From positions 1-22,234 of the forward strand of contig CAJGCK010000014.1 of the NCBI GenBank assembly GCA_904501795.1: DNA of 22,234 nt. Reading direction: 5' to 3'. Each line of letters starts with the position of its first letter. The stretch's first letter is position 1. The position numbers were made by a program, and so were the translations under genes. Origin of the DNA: an uncultured Clostridia bacterium (GTDB lineage: Bacteria; Bacillota; Clostridia; Christensenellales; Borkfalkiaceae). Positions 15,765-22,234 of this stretch are shown here, piece after piece. The notes below the pieces were generated by a model. The model worked only from the letters and a program-made list of their open reading frames with translations. It searched no databases and had not been told where the DNA came from.

Positions 15765-16406
15765 TTATTTTTCGCTTATAACTAAATACTTAGAAGGGTC
15801 TATTTTTTCGCCGTTTTCTATTACTTCGAAGTGAAGGTGCGCGCCAGACTTGTATTCCTGTTTGTTGCTAACCGATACTTCGCCAATAACGTCACCTTTA
15901 TTAACCGTTTTACCGATATAAACGTACTCCCCATCCGCAAGAGAATTATACACCGTTTTTAACCCGTTGCCATGGTCTATCGTTATCGATACGCCTTTTA
16001 TAACGTCGTTAGTAACGCTTTCTATCACCCCGCCTGATACGGCGTAAACTTGCGTTCCTTCGGGCGCAAAAAAGTCTATTGCCATGTGTGCCGAATACCT
16101 GTTTAACGTTTGGTTAAATACCATTTGCTCGGAATAATCGAGTATTGCCGTACAATTAGTAATAGGCATTAAAAAAGTAACGGTTTCCACCACAGGTTCG
16201 TCGTCGGGCTCGGGGGTAGTGCCCGTCTGTTCGTTTTCGTCGTCTGGTAGGGGTTGCTCTATTCCAGCGTTGGTCATCTCGTCTGCGGTGTTACCACGTA
16301 TAACCGCAACCGTTATAGATAAACCTATCGCCAAAATGCATAATGCCAACACGCAGTATACGGCGTTCTTTTTTAGAAATAGCAGTGCCTTTGTTGTTTT
16401 TTTCAT
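15765..16406 (-). CDS. SpoIIQ-like membrane-anchored M23 (LytM) protein
   Basis: The 213-residue protein has one N-terminal transmembrane segment (about residues 15-36), an acidic Pro/Glu/Thr linker (50-72) and a LytM domain. Zinc ligands H107 and D111 (HMAIDF) and H192 (GAHLHF, with H190 as the general-base position) are all present. The catalytic histidine normally found in a Y-x-H-L motif is missing: the protein has VYNSL at 152-156. Size, topology and the segment SITIDHGNGLKTVYNSL resemble SpoIIQ, the sporulation channel protein of the forespore membrane; a vegetative peptidoglycan hydrolase or scaffold is the alternative. A strong GGAGG site precedes the ATG. It is 74 bases downstream of the small secreted protein gene. 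Confidence 0.85.
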   Translation of the reverse strand: MKKTTKALLFLKKNAVYCVLALCILAIGLSITVAVIRGNTADEMTNAGIEQPLPDDENEQTGTTPEPDDEPVVETVTFLMPITNCTAILDYSEQMVFNQTLNRYSAHMAIDFFAPEGTQVYAVSGGVIESVTNDVIKGVSITIDHGNGLKTVYNSLADGEYVYIGKTVNKGDVIGEVSVSNKQEYKSGAHLHFEVIENGEKIDPSKYLVISEK

Positions 16407-16480
16407 TGTTTTCCTCCAAATTATCTTTGTTGACGTGATTATTCCCCAACTTAAATTTTTTATACCTATTCGTAAAAAAA

Positions 16481-16897
16481 TTAAAAACTACCGTAAATTA
16501 TTGGCGTGCCTATTTTGATTTTATCGACGTTTAATGCTATATGTAGATTAACCGTCCTGCCATTTAGCGTAACGCCGTATTTGATTTTATAGCTAAAATA
16601 ATAGGTGTGTTTTTCGCCGTTTATCTCGTTTTCAAACACTTTGATTGCATGAAGTTTTTCAATAAGTTCGCTTTCGCTAATATCATCAACAGAAAGAGTT
16701 ACACTCTCACCACACACCTTGTATACAGCAAGAAATTCTGCTTGCGAAACGGTTAGTAAATTTTCCGCCGAAGAATAGTTTTTTATGCTTATTTCGTAAG
16801 TTCTAGAAAAATCGCTTAAAACGGGTTTTTTGTTGGCGTAAAAGAAAAACAGTAACGATACGCTGACTAAAAATAGACAAACAATCCTTTTGAACAT
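16481..16897 (-). CDS. Small membrane-anchored/secreted protein, possibly YwmB-like
   Basis: The 138-residue protein has an N-terminal hydrophobic segment (about residues 4-20, no lipobox) and then a domain predicted to lie outside. The end, VNLHIALNVDKIKIGTPIIY, resembles the C-terminus of YwmB proteins (xNLxIAx...GTPxI). It is only about half a usual YwmB, so this is a low-confidence resemblance. In many Clostridia ywmB lies near spoIID and spoIIQ, and here a SpoIIQ-like gene follows at once, which fits. A GGGGAG ribosome site sits inside the 3' arm of the hairpin at 16901-16929, directly before a T-run and the ATG. Confidence 0.7.
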   Translation of the reverse strand: MFKRIVCLFLVSVSLLFFFYANKKPVLSDFSRTYEISIKNYSSAENLLTVSQAEFLAVYKVCGESVTLSVDDISESELIEKLHAIKVFENEINGEKHTYYFSYKIKYGVTLNGRTVNLHIALNVDKIKIGTPIIYGSF

Positions 16898-16900
16898 AAA

Positions 16901-16929
16901 AATACTCCCCTTTTTTTAAGGAGAGTATT
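16901..16929 (-). terminator. Terminator-like hairpin containing the ribosome site of the 16481-16897 gene
   Basis: Twelve-base arms (16901-16912 and 16918-16929) pair with one wobble around a five-base loop. The minus-strand 3' arm holds GGGGAG and is followed by TATTTTTATG, the ATG being the start at 16897. It lies about 30 bases after the stop of the upstream gene and is its likely terminator. Confidence 0.75.
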
Positions 16930-16959
16930 AACAAGTTTTATTGTTTTTATACTTTTTAT

Positions 16960-18177
16960 TTATTCTTCAGGTAAACCGTTTTCGCGCAAAAGAGTTATGC
17001 CGTTTAGATAAAAAGGCGTATCCCCCGCGTGTAAAAGAGCAAAACGTTTTTTCTCGTTAGACACGGTTAGCGTTTTTGCCCCGCCAAACGATAAATATTT
17101 TTCTTTTAGTTTTTTTTGAAGGACAATATGCTTCTTAATTTCATCGCTCATAAGTTTTAGATAATTTAGCGCCGAAGGCGTTTTAGTGCGCAAGTTTTGC
17201 GTTTGGATTATAAACGATTTCGCTAACTGATAAAAATCTATAGACAACGTTTTAGACACGCTATCCGCCCTTTGAGAAAGTTCTACTATTTTATAGTTTA
17301 GATCGCTTCTATAAGACGTGTACGCGTTAAATAATTGCAAGACGTCAAAAGAAAGAGCCAAAAGGTCGTTGCCCGTTAACTTTTTGTTGCCGTCAATAAG
17401 TTCCGTTGCGAACGAAAGTGAAGAATAATCGCAAATCGCACCGTCTGTTAGATTGTTTGCAATAGATAAAATAAAACTGCTCTCTATAAGCGAACCTTTA
17501 TCCCCCGACGAAAAACTTTGTTGCAAACCGTTTTTAAAAAGAGAATAAGCCTTTTTATTTGGTTCTACCGAAAAAGCGTAGCAATATAGCCTATAATCAA
17601 TTAGCGCGGGTATTTTGCTTAAATTTTCAGCAAAAAGATTAGCCACTACGTTTTTTTGAGCAAACCGCTCGTCTATAATAACGTGGCGAGCGCACGGCAA
17701 ACAAACTCTATCTAGCACGTTGCCATTCTTTATAGTGAAAACAGTTTTTGCCACGCAAAATAGATTTAGCGTTTGCGGAACGTAAATAAGCGGTATGTTT
17801 TTAGTGTAACAAATATAACACGCAACTGAAAACAATTTCTCTTCTAACAAAACAACCGCCCTAACGTCTTCGGGAAACACTAGCGATGAAATTTGTGATA
17901 AATCTGCTTGGTTAGAAAAGTTTTTGGCGGGTATACCAAAAAATTTGCCACCCGAGTTTTCAACTGCGCGACTTACCGTTTTAGCGTGTTTTAAGTAGGT
18001 GGCGTTGCTAGCTAAAAAGGCGGTCTTACCAAAGGGTACTTCTTTTTTAAGCACGTTTTCTAAAACGATAGAATACCCGCCTTCATAAAAAATGCAAGCG
18101 GGTTGATCATAGGTAGTTAAAGCAAGATGCTCTTTTGCATAAAAATTAAGTTTTTCACAAAGAAAACAGTTTTTCAT
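16960..18177 (-). CDS. Degenerate glycerol-1-phosphate dehydrogenase/iron-ADH-like protein, function unknown
   Basis: The 405-residue protein (from ATG 18177) resembles, in outline, the sn-glycerol-1-phosphate dehydrogenase (AraM/EgsA) branch of the iron-ADH superfamily. A strand-helix N-terminal half contains IPLIYVPQTLN (family: IPxIxVPT), then LPCARHVIIDERF (family: xAPxxIIxD) and AENLSKIPALIDYRLY (family: GDLLSKxxAxxDWxL). The C-terminal half is helical. The GGG nucleotide loop, the GD of the GDLLSK motif and obvious metal histidines are missing, so it may be a non-enzymatic relative. An upstream in-frame TTG start (18219) is the promoter -35 box itself, so I reject it. The ATG at 18177 lies about 13 bases below the -10 and has no ribosome site, which suggests a leaderless or near-leaderless mRNA. 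Confidence 0.72.
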   Translation of the reverse strand: MKNCFLCEKLNFYAKEHLALTTYDQPACIFYEGGYSIVLENVLKKEVPFGKTAFLASNATYLKHAKTVSRAVENSGGKFFGIPAKNFSNQADLSQISSLVFPEDVRAVVLLEEKLFSVACYICYTKNIPLIYVPQTLNLFCVAKTVFTIKNGNVLDRVCLPCARHVIIDERFAQKNVVANLFAENLSKIPALIDYRLYCYAFSVEPNKKAYSLFKNGLQQSFSSGDKGSLIESSFILSIANNLTDGAICDYSSLSFATELIDGNKKLTGNDLLALSFDVLQLFNAYTSYRSDLNYKIVELSQRADSVSKTLSIDFYQLAKSFIIQTQNLRTKTPSALNYLKLMSDEIKKHIVLQKKLKEKYLSFGGAKTLTVSNEKKRFALLHAGDTPFYLNGITLLRENGLPEE

Positions 18178-18190
18178 AACAACGTAAATA

Positions 18191-18219
18191 ATTTTATACC
18201 AAAAAGGTAAAAATGTCAA
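18191..18219 (-). promoter_or_regulatory. Strong sigma-A promoter giving a near-leaderless transcript
   Basis: On the minus strand, TTGACA (18219-18214) and TAAAAT (18196-18191) are separated by 17 bases. Thirteen bases (18190-18178) separate the -10 from the ATG at 18177, so the expected 5' leader is only about 5-8 bases and holds no Shine-Dalgarno sequence. Confidence 0.82.
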
Positions 18220-18288
18220 TGATTAGCCGTTTTTTAACCGATTTTTGACGATTTTCGCCCGTTTTTTACAAAAAATTTTAGAAAACTA

Positions 18289-18316
18289 TTGAAAAAATTT
18301 TTTTATGTGCTATAAT
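18289..18316 (+). promoter_or_regulatory. Strong promoter of the HU gene
   Basis: A -35 TTGAAA (18289-18294) and a perfect -10 TATAAT (18311-18316) are 16 bases apart, with TG one base upstream of the -10 (extended -10). The transcript would start about 25 bases above the HU ATG. Confidence 0.85.
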
Positions 18317-18346
18317 AAAATTAATATTAAACGGAGGTTGTTTTTT

Positions 18347-18619
18347 ATGAACAAGAGTGAATTGATAAGGGTTATTGCTAACAAAGCGGGAATTACGCTT
18401 AAAGATGCTACTATAGCATTAGACAGCGTTATAGGCGCTATCACTGACGGACTAAACAACGACGAAAAGATTCAAATTTCCGGTTTCGGCACTTTCGAAA
18501 TCAAAAAGAAAGGCGCTCGCGATGGTTTTAATCCTAAAACGGGCGAAAAAATTAAGATTGGCGCTACCAAAACTCCTACTTTCAAATTTGGTAAAGCTTA
18601 TAAAGATTCTTTCAATTAA
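18347..18619 (+). CDS. hup: DNA-binding protein HU
   Basis: HU is the small dimeric nucleoid protein that bends DNA. The chosen ATG at 18347 gives exactly 90 residues, the family's usual length, and has an ACGGAGG site upstream. A longer in-frame start at 18305 would overlap the promoter. The sequence follows the family in order: MNKSELIRVIA, the ALDSVIGAI helix, the ISGFGTFEIKKK strand turn, the arm containing the DNA-intercalating proline (FNPKTGE), and a KFGKAYKDSFN end. Its promoter is close to consensus, consistent with high expression. The gene converges with dxs on a shared terminator. Confidence 0.97.
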   Translation: MNKSELIRVIANKAGITLKDATIALDSVIGAITDGLNNDEKIQISGFGTFEIKKKGARDGFNPKTGEKIKIGATKTPTFKFGKAYKDSFN

Positions 18620-18634
18620 TTTCTCGCTTAAACG

Positions 18635-18661
18635 AAAACGGCACTTAGTAAGTGCCGTTTT
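18635..18661. terminator. Bidirectional terminator between HU and dxs
   Basis: A perfect 12-bp stem (AAAACGGCACTT / AAGTGCCGTTTT) with a three-base loop is followed by T-rich sequence on the plus strand (GTTTTTATTTT). On the minus strand it ends in GTTTTCGTTT. It serves HU strongly and may also serve dxs. Confidence 0.87.
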
Positions 18662-18665
18662 TATT

Positions 18666-20462
18666 TTACTCGTTTTCAATAAGTTTTTCTACGGTTATTC
18701 CGTTTTCTTCTAACTGTTCGGCTACGGTGCCTTGACTAACGAAAGCATCTTTTATCCCGAACGGTTTTACGATTGCTTGTATATTTTCTTTCGCGTAATA
18801 ATCCATTACTAAAGAACTTAAACCACCTATCTCGCTATTCTCTTCTAAAACCATAATAGGTTTAGTCGATATCTCTTTTAATATTTTTTCATCTAACGGC
18901 TTAATCGTTCTTGCCGATATTACCCTAACGCTTTTTTTAGAACGGTTTGCGTATTCTTTAGCAATACTCAACGTTCTGGGTCCAACCGCAAGCACGGTTA
19001 TGTCTTTACCTTCGTTAATCTCTTCCCACAAACCTTGTTCGTACGGGAAAAACTCTCTATCTAAATACCCGTTGCCGTTTGGATAGCGTATCGCTACGGG
19101 ACAAGACAACGTAAGCGCGTATTTTAACGTGCAAACCAACTCGCTCTCCGTTGACGGTGCGAATATTTTTACGTTTGGAAGGTGTGATAAATAACTTAAA
19201 TCGAATACGCCTTGGTGCGTTTCACCATCCGCACCGACAAGCCCCGCCCTATCTATCAAAAATACTACGGGAAGAGATTGCAAGCATACGTCGTGCAAAA
19301 TTTGGTCGTACGCCCGTTGCAAAAAGGTAGAATATATACACACTATCGGTTTTAGCCCGCCGGCAGATAGTCCTGCCGAAAAGGTTACTGCGTATTCTTC
19401 GGCAATACCCACGTCAAAGAAATTGTTCGGGTGGTTTTTCTCAACAGGTAATAGACCCGTACCCGCCGTCATACCCGCGGTAATTGCCACTACCGAAGGG
19501 TCTCTTTCTATTATCTCGTCTATTGCTTTGCCTACCGTTTGCGAAAACGCGCTTTGGTTTACTTCGTGATGAATACCAACGCCGTGGTACTTGCCAGAAT
19601 CGGCTTCCGTTTTGTTAAAGCCTAACCCTTTAGTAGTTTTAACGTGCAAAAGAACGGCTTTTTCGCTAGCTATTCGTTTAACAGAATTAAGTACCTTGGT
19701 AAGTTCTTTCATGTCGTTACCGTCAATGACGCCAACGTACTTAAATCCAAAGTTTTCTAAATGAACGTTCCTATTGAACAATCGTTTGATTGTATTTTTT
19801 ACTTTGCGCAAAAATTTGGTTATAAAAGACTCACCGAATATCTTTTTTAACACGCCTTTACCACTTCGATAACCCTTGCCCAAAGTTCGCTTGTTTAAAA
19901 ACTTATAAAACCCGTTTTTGTTTTTGGAAATAGACATTCCGTTATCGTTTAATATAACGATTAGTTTTTTAGGCTTAAAAGTCTTTGCGTAAAAGGCTTC
20001 AAGATTAAGTCCGTTAACAAAAGACCCGTCGCCCACCACGTTAATTACGAAATAGTCTTCACCCTTAGCGTCCCTTGCCGAGCAAACGCCTAATGACGAT
20101 GCAATCGAAGTGCCCGCGTGCCCAACGGTAAAAGTGTCGTATTCACTTTCAAATTTGTTTGGAAATCCCGAAATACCATCCGCCGTGCGCGCCTTATCAA
20201 ACAAATCGTTCCTGCCCGACAACATTTTATGCGCGTAACATTGATGCCCAACGTCGAAAATTAGTTTGTCTTTTGGAAAATCGAACACGGAATAAAGGGC
20301 GGTAGTTAGATCCGTAACTCCAAGGTTACTAGATAAATGTCCGCCGTTTGATTTCGTTACTTCAAAAATACGGTCGCGAAGTTCTTTAGATAACTGTTCA
20401 AGTTCTTTGACCGATAATTTTTTAACGTCTGATGAAGTTTTTATTCCGTTTAAAATTCCCAT
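18666..20462 (-). CDS. dxs: 1-deoxy-D-xylulose-5-phosphate synthase
   Basis: Dxs condenses pyruvate and glyceraldehyde 3-phosphate, the first step of the methylerythritol phosphate route to isoprenoids and a precursor of thiamine and pyridoxal. The 598-residue protein has the GHQCYAHK motif (72-79), the thiamine-diphosphate and magnesium motif VVGDGSFVNGLNLEAF (142-157) with NDNGMSIS (172-179), the catalytic-glutamate region IAEEYAV, DRAGLVGADGETHQG, and the transketolase C-terminal domain (LEENSEIGGLSS). It is slightly shorter than the usual ~620 residues but complete. The ATG has a TAAGGC ribosome site and lies below a 17-spaced promoter at 20486-20514. It appears to be transcribed alone. 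Confidence 0.97.
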   Translation of the reverse strand: MGILNGIKTSSDVKKLSVKELEQLSKELRDRIFEVTKSNGGHLSSNLGVTDLTTALYSVFDFPKDKLIFDVGHQCYAHKMLSGRNDLFDKARTADGISGFPNKFESEYDTFTVGHAGTSIASSLGVCSARDAKGEDYFVINVVGDGSFVNGLNLEAFYAKTFKPKKLIVILNDNGMSISKNKNGFYKFLNKRTLGKGYRSGKGVLKKIFGESFITKFLRKVKNTIKRLFNRNVHLENFGFKYVGVIDGNDMKELTKVLNSVKRIASEKAVLLHVKTTKGLGFNKTEADSGKYHGVGIHHEVNQSAFSQTVGKAIDEIIERDPSVVAITAGMTAGTGLLPVEKNHPNNFFDVGIAEEYAVTFSAGLSAGGLKPIVCIYSTFLQRAYDQILHDVCLQSLPVVFLIDRAGLVGADGETHQGVFDLSYLSHLPNVKIFAPSTESELVCTLKYALTLSCPVAIRYPNGNGYLDREFFPYEQGLWEEINEGKDITVLAVGPRTLSIAKEYANRSKKSVRVISARTIKPLDEKILKEISTKPIMVLEENSEIGGLSSLVMDYYAKENIQAIVKPFGIKDAFVSQGTVAEQLEENGITVEKLIENE

Positions 20463-20485
20463 AAAAGCCTTATTTGTTTTTTTAT

Positions 20486-20514
20486 ATTGTATATCAAAAG
20501 CACCCCTAAGTCAA
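20486..20514 (-). promoter_or_regulatory. Promoter of dxs
   Basis: On the minus strand, a -35 TTGACT (20514-20509) and a -10 TACAAT (20491-20486) are 17 bases apart, 23 bases above the dxs ATG. It is divergent to the M29 gene promoter, and both use the same -35 TTGACT and -10 TACAAT. Confidence 0.82.
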
Positions 20515-20557
20515 TTATTTTCGATAATAATCGGCATTACTACGCCCTTTTAGGCGC

Positions 20558-20586
20558 TTGACTTATCAACTTTTTAGTTTTACAAT
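20558..20586 (+). promoter_or_regulatory. Promoter of the M29 aminopeptidase gene
   Basis: A -35 TTGACT (20558-20563) and a -10 TACAAT (20581-20586) are 17 bases apart, 30 bases above the ATG. A small CGCC-x6-GGCG inverted repeat (20543-20556) lies just upstream of the -35, between the two divergent promoters; it could be an operator, but nothing confirms it. Confidence 0.82.
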
Positions 20587-20616
20587 ATATTTAATATTCT
20601 TTTTCAAGGTGAAAGT

Positions 20617-21843
20617 ATGTACGATAAAACCGTTATTAAAAATTATGCGCGTTTAGTGTTAAAATTCGGCGTTAACCTACAAAAAGGCCAAGGTCTAGAG
20701 ATTGCTTGTTCGACCGAAAACGCTTCCGTCGCCGAAATTTTTGTTAAAGAAGCATACGAGTTAGGCGCTAAAATCGTTTCGATGAGATGGACTAACCAAC
20801 GAATTCAAGCGATAAATTATGAGAAAGGCGAACTTAGTGAACTAACCAATATTCCTAAATGGTTTATTGATAGCAAAAACTTTTTACTTAAAGAAAACTA
20901 TTGTTATATCGCTATTGACGACGATGATCCGTTTGCTTTTAACTCCGTTTCCGCAGAAAAACTTTCTAAGATTGCAACCGCGCGTAGTAAAGCGCTTAAA
21001 AATTTTTCTAACAGCGTTATGAACAATGGAATTAGGTGGTGTGTGGTGTCGCTTCCATCTAAAAACTGGGCGAAAAAAGTGTTTCCTAACACTAAAAACC
21101 CCAAAAAACTTTTGTTTAACGAAATTGCAAAGTGTACCTATCTTTTAGAAAAAGATCCCATAAAAAAATGGGAAGAACACGTTAGAACCTTAAATGAGCA
21201 CGCTACCGCCTTAAATCATTATAATTTTGAATATTTGCATTTTAAGAACGGGCTGGGAACAAATTTGAAAGTGGGTTTAGCAAACGAACACGTATGGCTT
21301 TCGGCAAAAGAAAAAAGCGTTGACGGTATTGAATTTATTGCAAACATGCCCACCGAAGAAGTGTTTACCGCTCCGCACAAATTAAAAACCAACGGCGTTG
21401 TTAAAAGCGCTATGCCCCTTTCGTTTAACGGACAAATTATTGAAGATTTTACTTTGACTTTTAAGGACGGAAAAATAGTAAAAGCCACAGCCAAACGTGG
21501 CGATGGTATTCTTAAAGGACTTTTGTCTATCGATAAGGGGTGTAAATATATCGGCGAAGTTGCGCTCATCGGCAAAAATTCGCCTATTGCAAAAAGTGGA
21601 ATTTTATTCTATAACACTTTATTCGACGAAAATGCAAGTTGCCACTTGGCAATAGGAAAGGCATACCCCACCACCGTTAAAAACGGCGAAAAACTTTCGG
21701 TAAAAGAATTAAAAGAACTTGGCGCAAACGATAGCGTTGAACACGTTGATTTTATGATAGGCACGCCCGATTTAGATGTAATCGGTATAACCCACGACGG
21801 CAAAGAAATACCCGTGTTCGTGAGCGGAGACTGGGTTATATAA
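20617..21843 (+). CDS. M29-family metallo-aminopeptidase (AmpS/PepS-type)
   Basis: M29 enzymes are cytoplasmic, two-metal aminopeptidases of the thermostable AP-T/PepS/AmpS type. The 408-residue protein has the metal ligands at the family's spacing: MPTEEVFTAP (E247), IGEVALIG (E314), ASCHLAIG (H343) and SVEHVDFMIG (H376, D378). It has typical N-terminal YARLVLKFGVNLQKGQ and C-terminal GDWVI ends. Length is normal for the family. An AAGGTGA ribosome site and a strong promoter at 20558-20586 support the start. The gene is alone on its strand. The palindrome at 21916-21954 downstream is its only plausible terminator. Confidence 0.95.
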   Translation: MYDKTVIKNYARLVLKFGVNLQKGQGLEIACSTENASVAEIFVKEAYELGAKIVSMRWTNQRIQAINYEKGELSELTNIPKWFIDSKNFLLKENYCYIAIDDDDPFAFNSVSAEKLSKIATARSKALKNFSNSVMNNGIRWCVVSLPSKNWAKKVFPNTKNPKKLLFNEIAKCTYLLEKDPIKKWEEHVRTLNEHATALNHYNFEYLHFKNGLGTNLKVGLANEHVWLSAKEKSVDGIEFIANMPTEEVFTAPHKLKTNGVVKSAMPLSFNGQIIEDFTLTFKDGKIVKATAKRGDGILKGLLSIDKGCKYIGEVALIGKNSPIAKSGILFYNTLFDENASCHLAIGKAYPTTVKNGEKLSVKELKELGANDSVEHVDFMIGTPDLDVIGITHDGKEIPVFVSGDWVI

Positions 21844-21915
21844 ATTAAAACTTATAAAAAAACGCAGTGAATAATGGGCGTGTATCATAGGGATATTAAT
21901 TCAAAATAAAAGTGT

Positions 21916-21954
21916 AGCCCACTATACTTCGCAAAAAGCGAAATATGGTGGGCT
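21916..21954 (+). repeat. Dispersed palindromic repeat, copy 2; probable M29 gene terminator
   Basis: Seventeen-base arms (21916-21932 and 21938-21954) form a stem with two wobble-capable differences around an AAAAA loop, followed by TTTATCTTTAT. The first 22 bases (21915-21936) match the reverse complement of copy 1 at 12912-12949 exactly. The flank to its right (21967-21984) also matches that beside copy 1 (12882-12900), with small differences. Confidence 0.85.
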
Positions 21955-21984
21955 TTATCTTTATCACAAAAATTAAAGATTTAA

Positions 21985-22234
21985 GTTATATTTTTAGCCT
22001 TGTGGCTAAAAGTGATATTGTTTACGCAGTAAACAGTGTAGCCGAGCGTAGCGAACGCCAACTGCGTAAGCAGTTATATTTTAACCTATGGTTAAAGTTA
22101 TATTATATTTGCCACAACTTATCCTATGGGAAAATAAAACTTTGCGTAGCAAAATATCACTGCTTTTAGCAATATAACTTGCCGTTAGGCAAATATAGTT
22201 GTGGCGTAGCAATAATCCCTATCGCTACGCCACT
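21985..22234. repeat. Hairpin array joined by GT(T/G)ATATT connectors
   Basis: This gene-free stretch holds a chain of small stem-loops: 21992-22011 (8-bp stem), 22019-22035 (7), 22060-22075 (6), 22080-22096 (7), 22141-22153 (5), 22179-22192 (5) and 22201-22233 (10). Between them lie octamers GTTATATT or GTGATATT at 21985, 22012, 22073 and 22097. The reverse complements AATATCAC (22153) and AATATAAC (22171) follow. A 9-bp long-range pairing links 22111-22119 with 22197-22205. No credible coding region is present. The window ends inside or at the edge of the element. Confidence 0.82.

Noticed and set aside
18178..18219. Longer N-terminus of the G1PDH-like protein
   Set aside because: The TTG start codon is the first half of the promoter -35 box and the stretch includes the -10, so it would not be transcribed from that promoter.
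18305..18346. Longer HU start
   Set aside because: It precedes and overlaps the TATAAT promoter box and would add 14 residues to a family of fixed 90-residue length.
18452..18679. Minus-strand frame across the HU gene
   Set aside because: It is antisense to HU and runs through the terminator; no independent support.
20543..20556. Inverted repeat CGCC-x6-GGCG between the dxs and M29 promoters as a regulator site
   Set aside because: It has only four paired bases per arm and no recognisable operator consensus, so it is noted in the promoter entry but not called a separate feature.
21945..22169. Open frame of 74 codons on the plus strand over the hairpin array
   Set aside because: It starts inside the palindromic repeat, has no ribosome site, and its sequence is the translation of hairpins and linkers. 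I treat it as non-coding.
21985..22234. CRISPR array
   Set aside because: The linkers are only 8 bases, spacing is irregular, their orientation reverses, and the segments between them are self-complementary hairpins, unlike spacers.

Overview
The window looks like a low-GC Gram-positive (Firmicutes/Clostridia-type) chromosome segment, possibly from an uncultured gut lineage. The evidence is an AddAB-type recombination nuclease, several lipobox lipoproteins, BspA-like leucine-rich repeats and an InlB B-type repeat protein, a SpoIIQ-like M23 protein, strong AGGAGG ribosome sites, and many sigma-A type promoters of the form TTGACN-17-TANAAT. No tRNA, rRNA, riboswitch, CRISPR array or phage gene was recognised. 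The taxonomic guess is an inference.

Layout. Positions 1-156 hold the 3' end of a plus-strand gene (DUF4363-like). Positions 181-2992 carry a minus-strand run read from right to left: a CpsD-type tyrosine kinase, a CpsB-type PHP phosphatase, a terminator hairpin overlapping the cpsB stop, then an S51-type peptidase translationally coupled to queH (epoxyqueuosine reductase). Next come a ferritin-like di-iron protein (3127-3648), an InlB-repeat lipoprotein (3764-4405) and a membrane protein of unknown function (4483-5109). The addB-addA pair (11568 down to 5175) encodes the double-strand-break end-processing helicase-nuclease. After a divergent region there is a plus-strand lipoprotein (11696-12772). 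A minus-strand envelope block (12966-18177) follows: BspA-LRR lipoprotein, M1 metallopeptidase, SpoIIQ-like M23 protein, a small possibly YwmB-like protein, and a degenerate protein resembling the glycerol-1-phosphate dehydrogenase/iron-ADH superfamily. HU (plus) and dxs (minus) converge on a shared terminator. Dxs and an M29 aminopeptidase (plus) diverge from back-to-back promoters.

The part least explained by genes is 21844-22234. It is a dense string of short hairpins joined by GT(T/G)ATATT connector octamers. The connectors flip orientation near the middle, so the whole string is an imperfect giant palindrome. It begins with a 17-bp-arm palindrome whose left arm and loop start also occur, inverted, at 12912-12949. 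It ends with a gtggcgtag hairpin whose arms also occur at 12816-12849. The two intergenic regions therefore look like long and short versions of one dispersed repeat element. A second pattern is that, at two loci, the 3' arm of the upstream gene's terminator-like hairpin contains the next gene's ribosome site and the T-run runs directly into its ATG.
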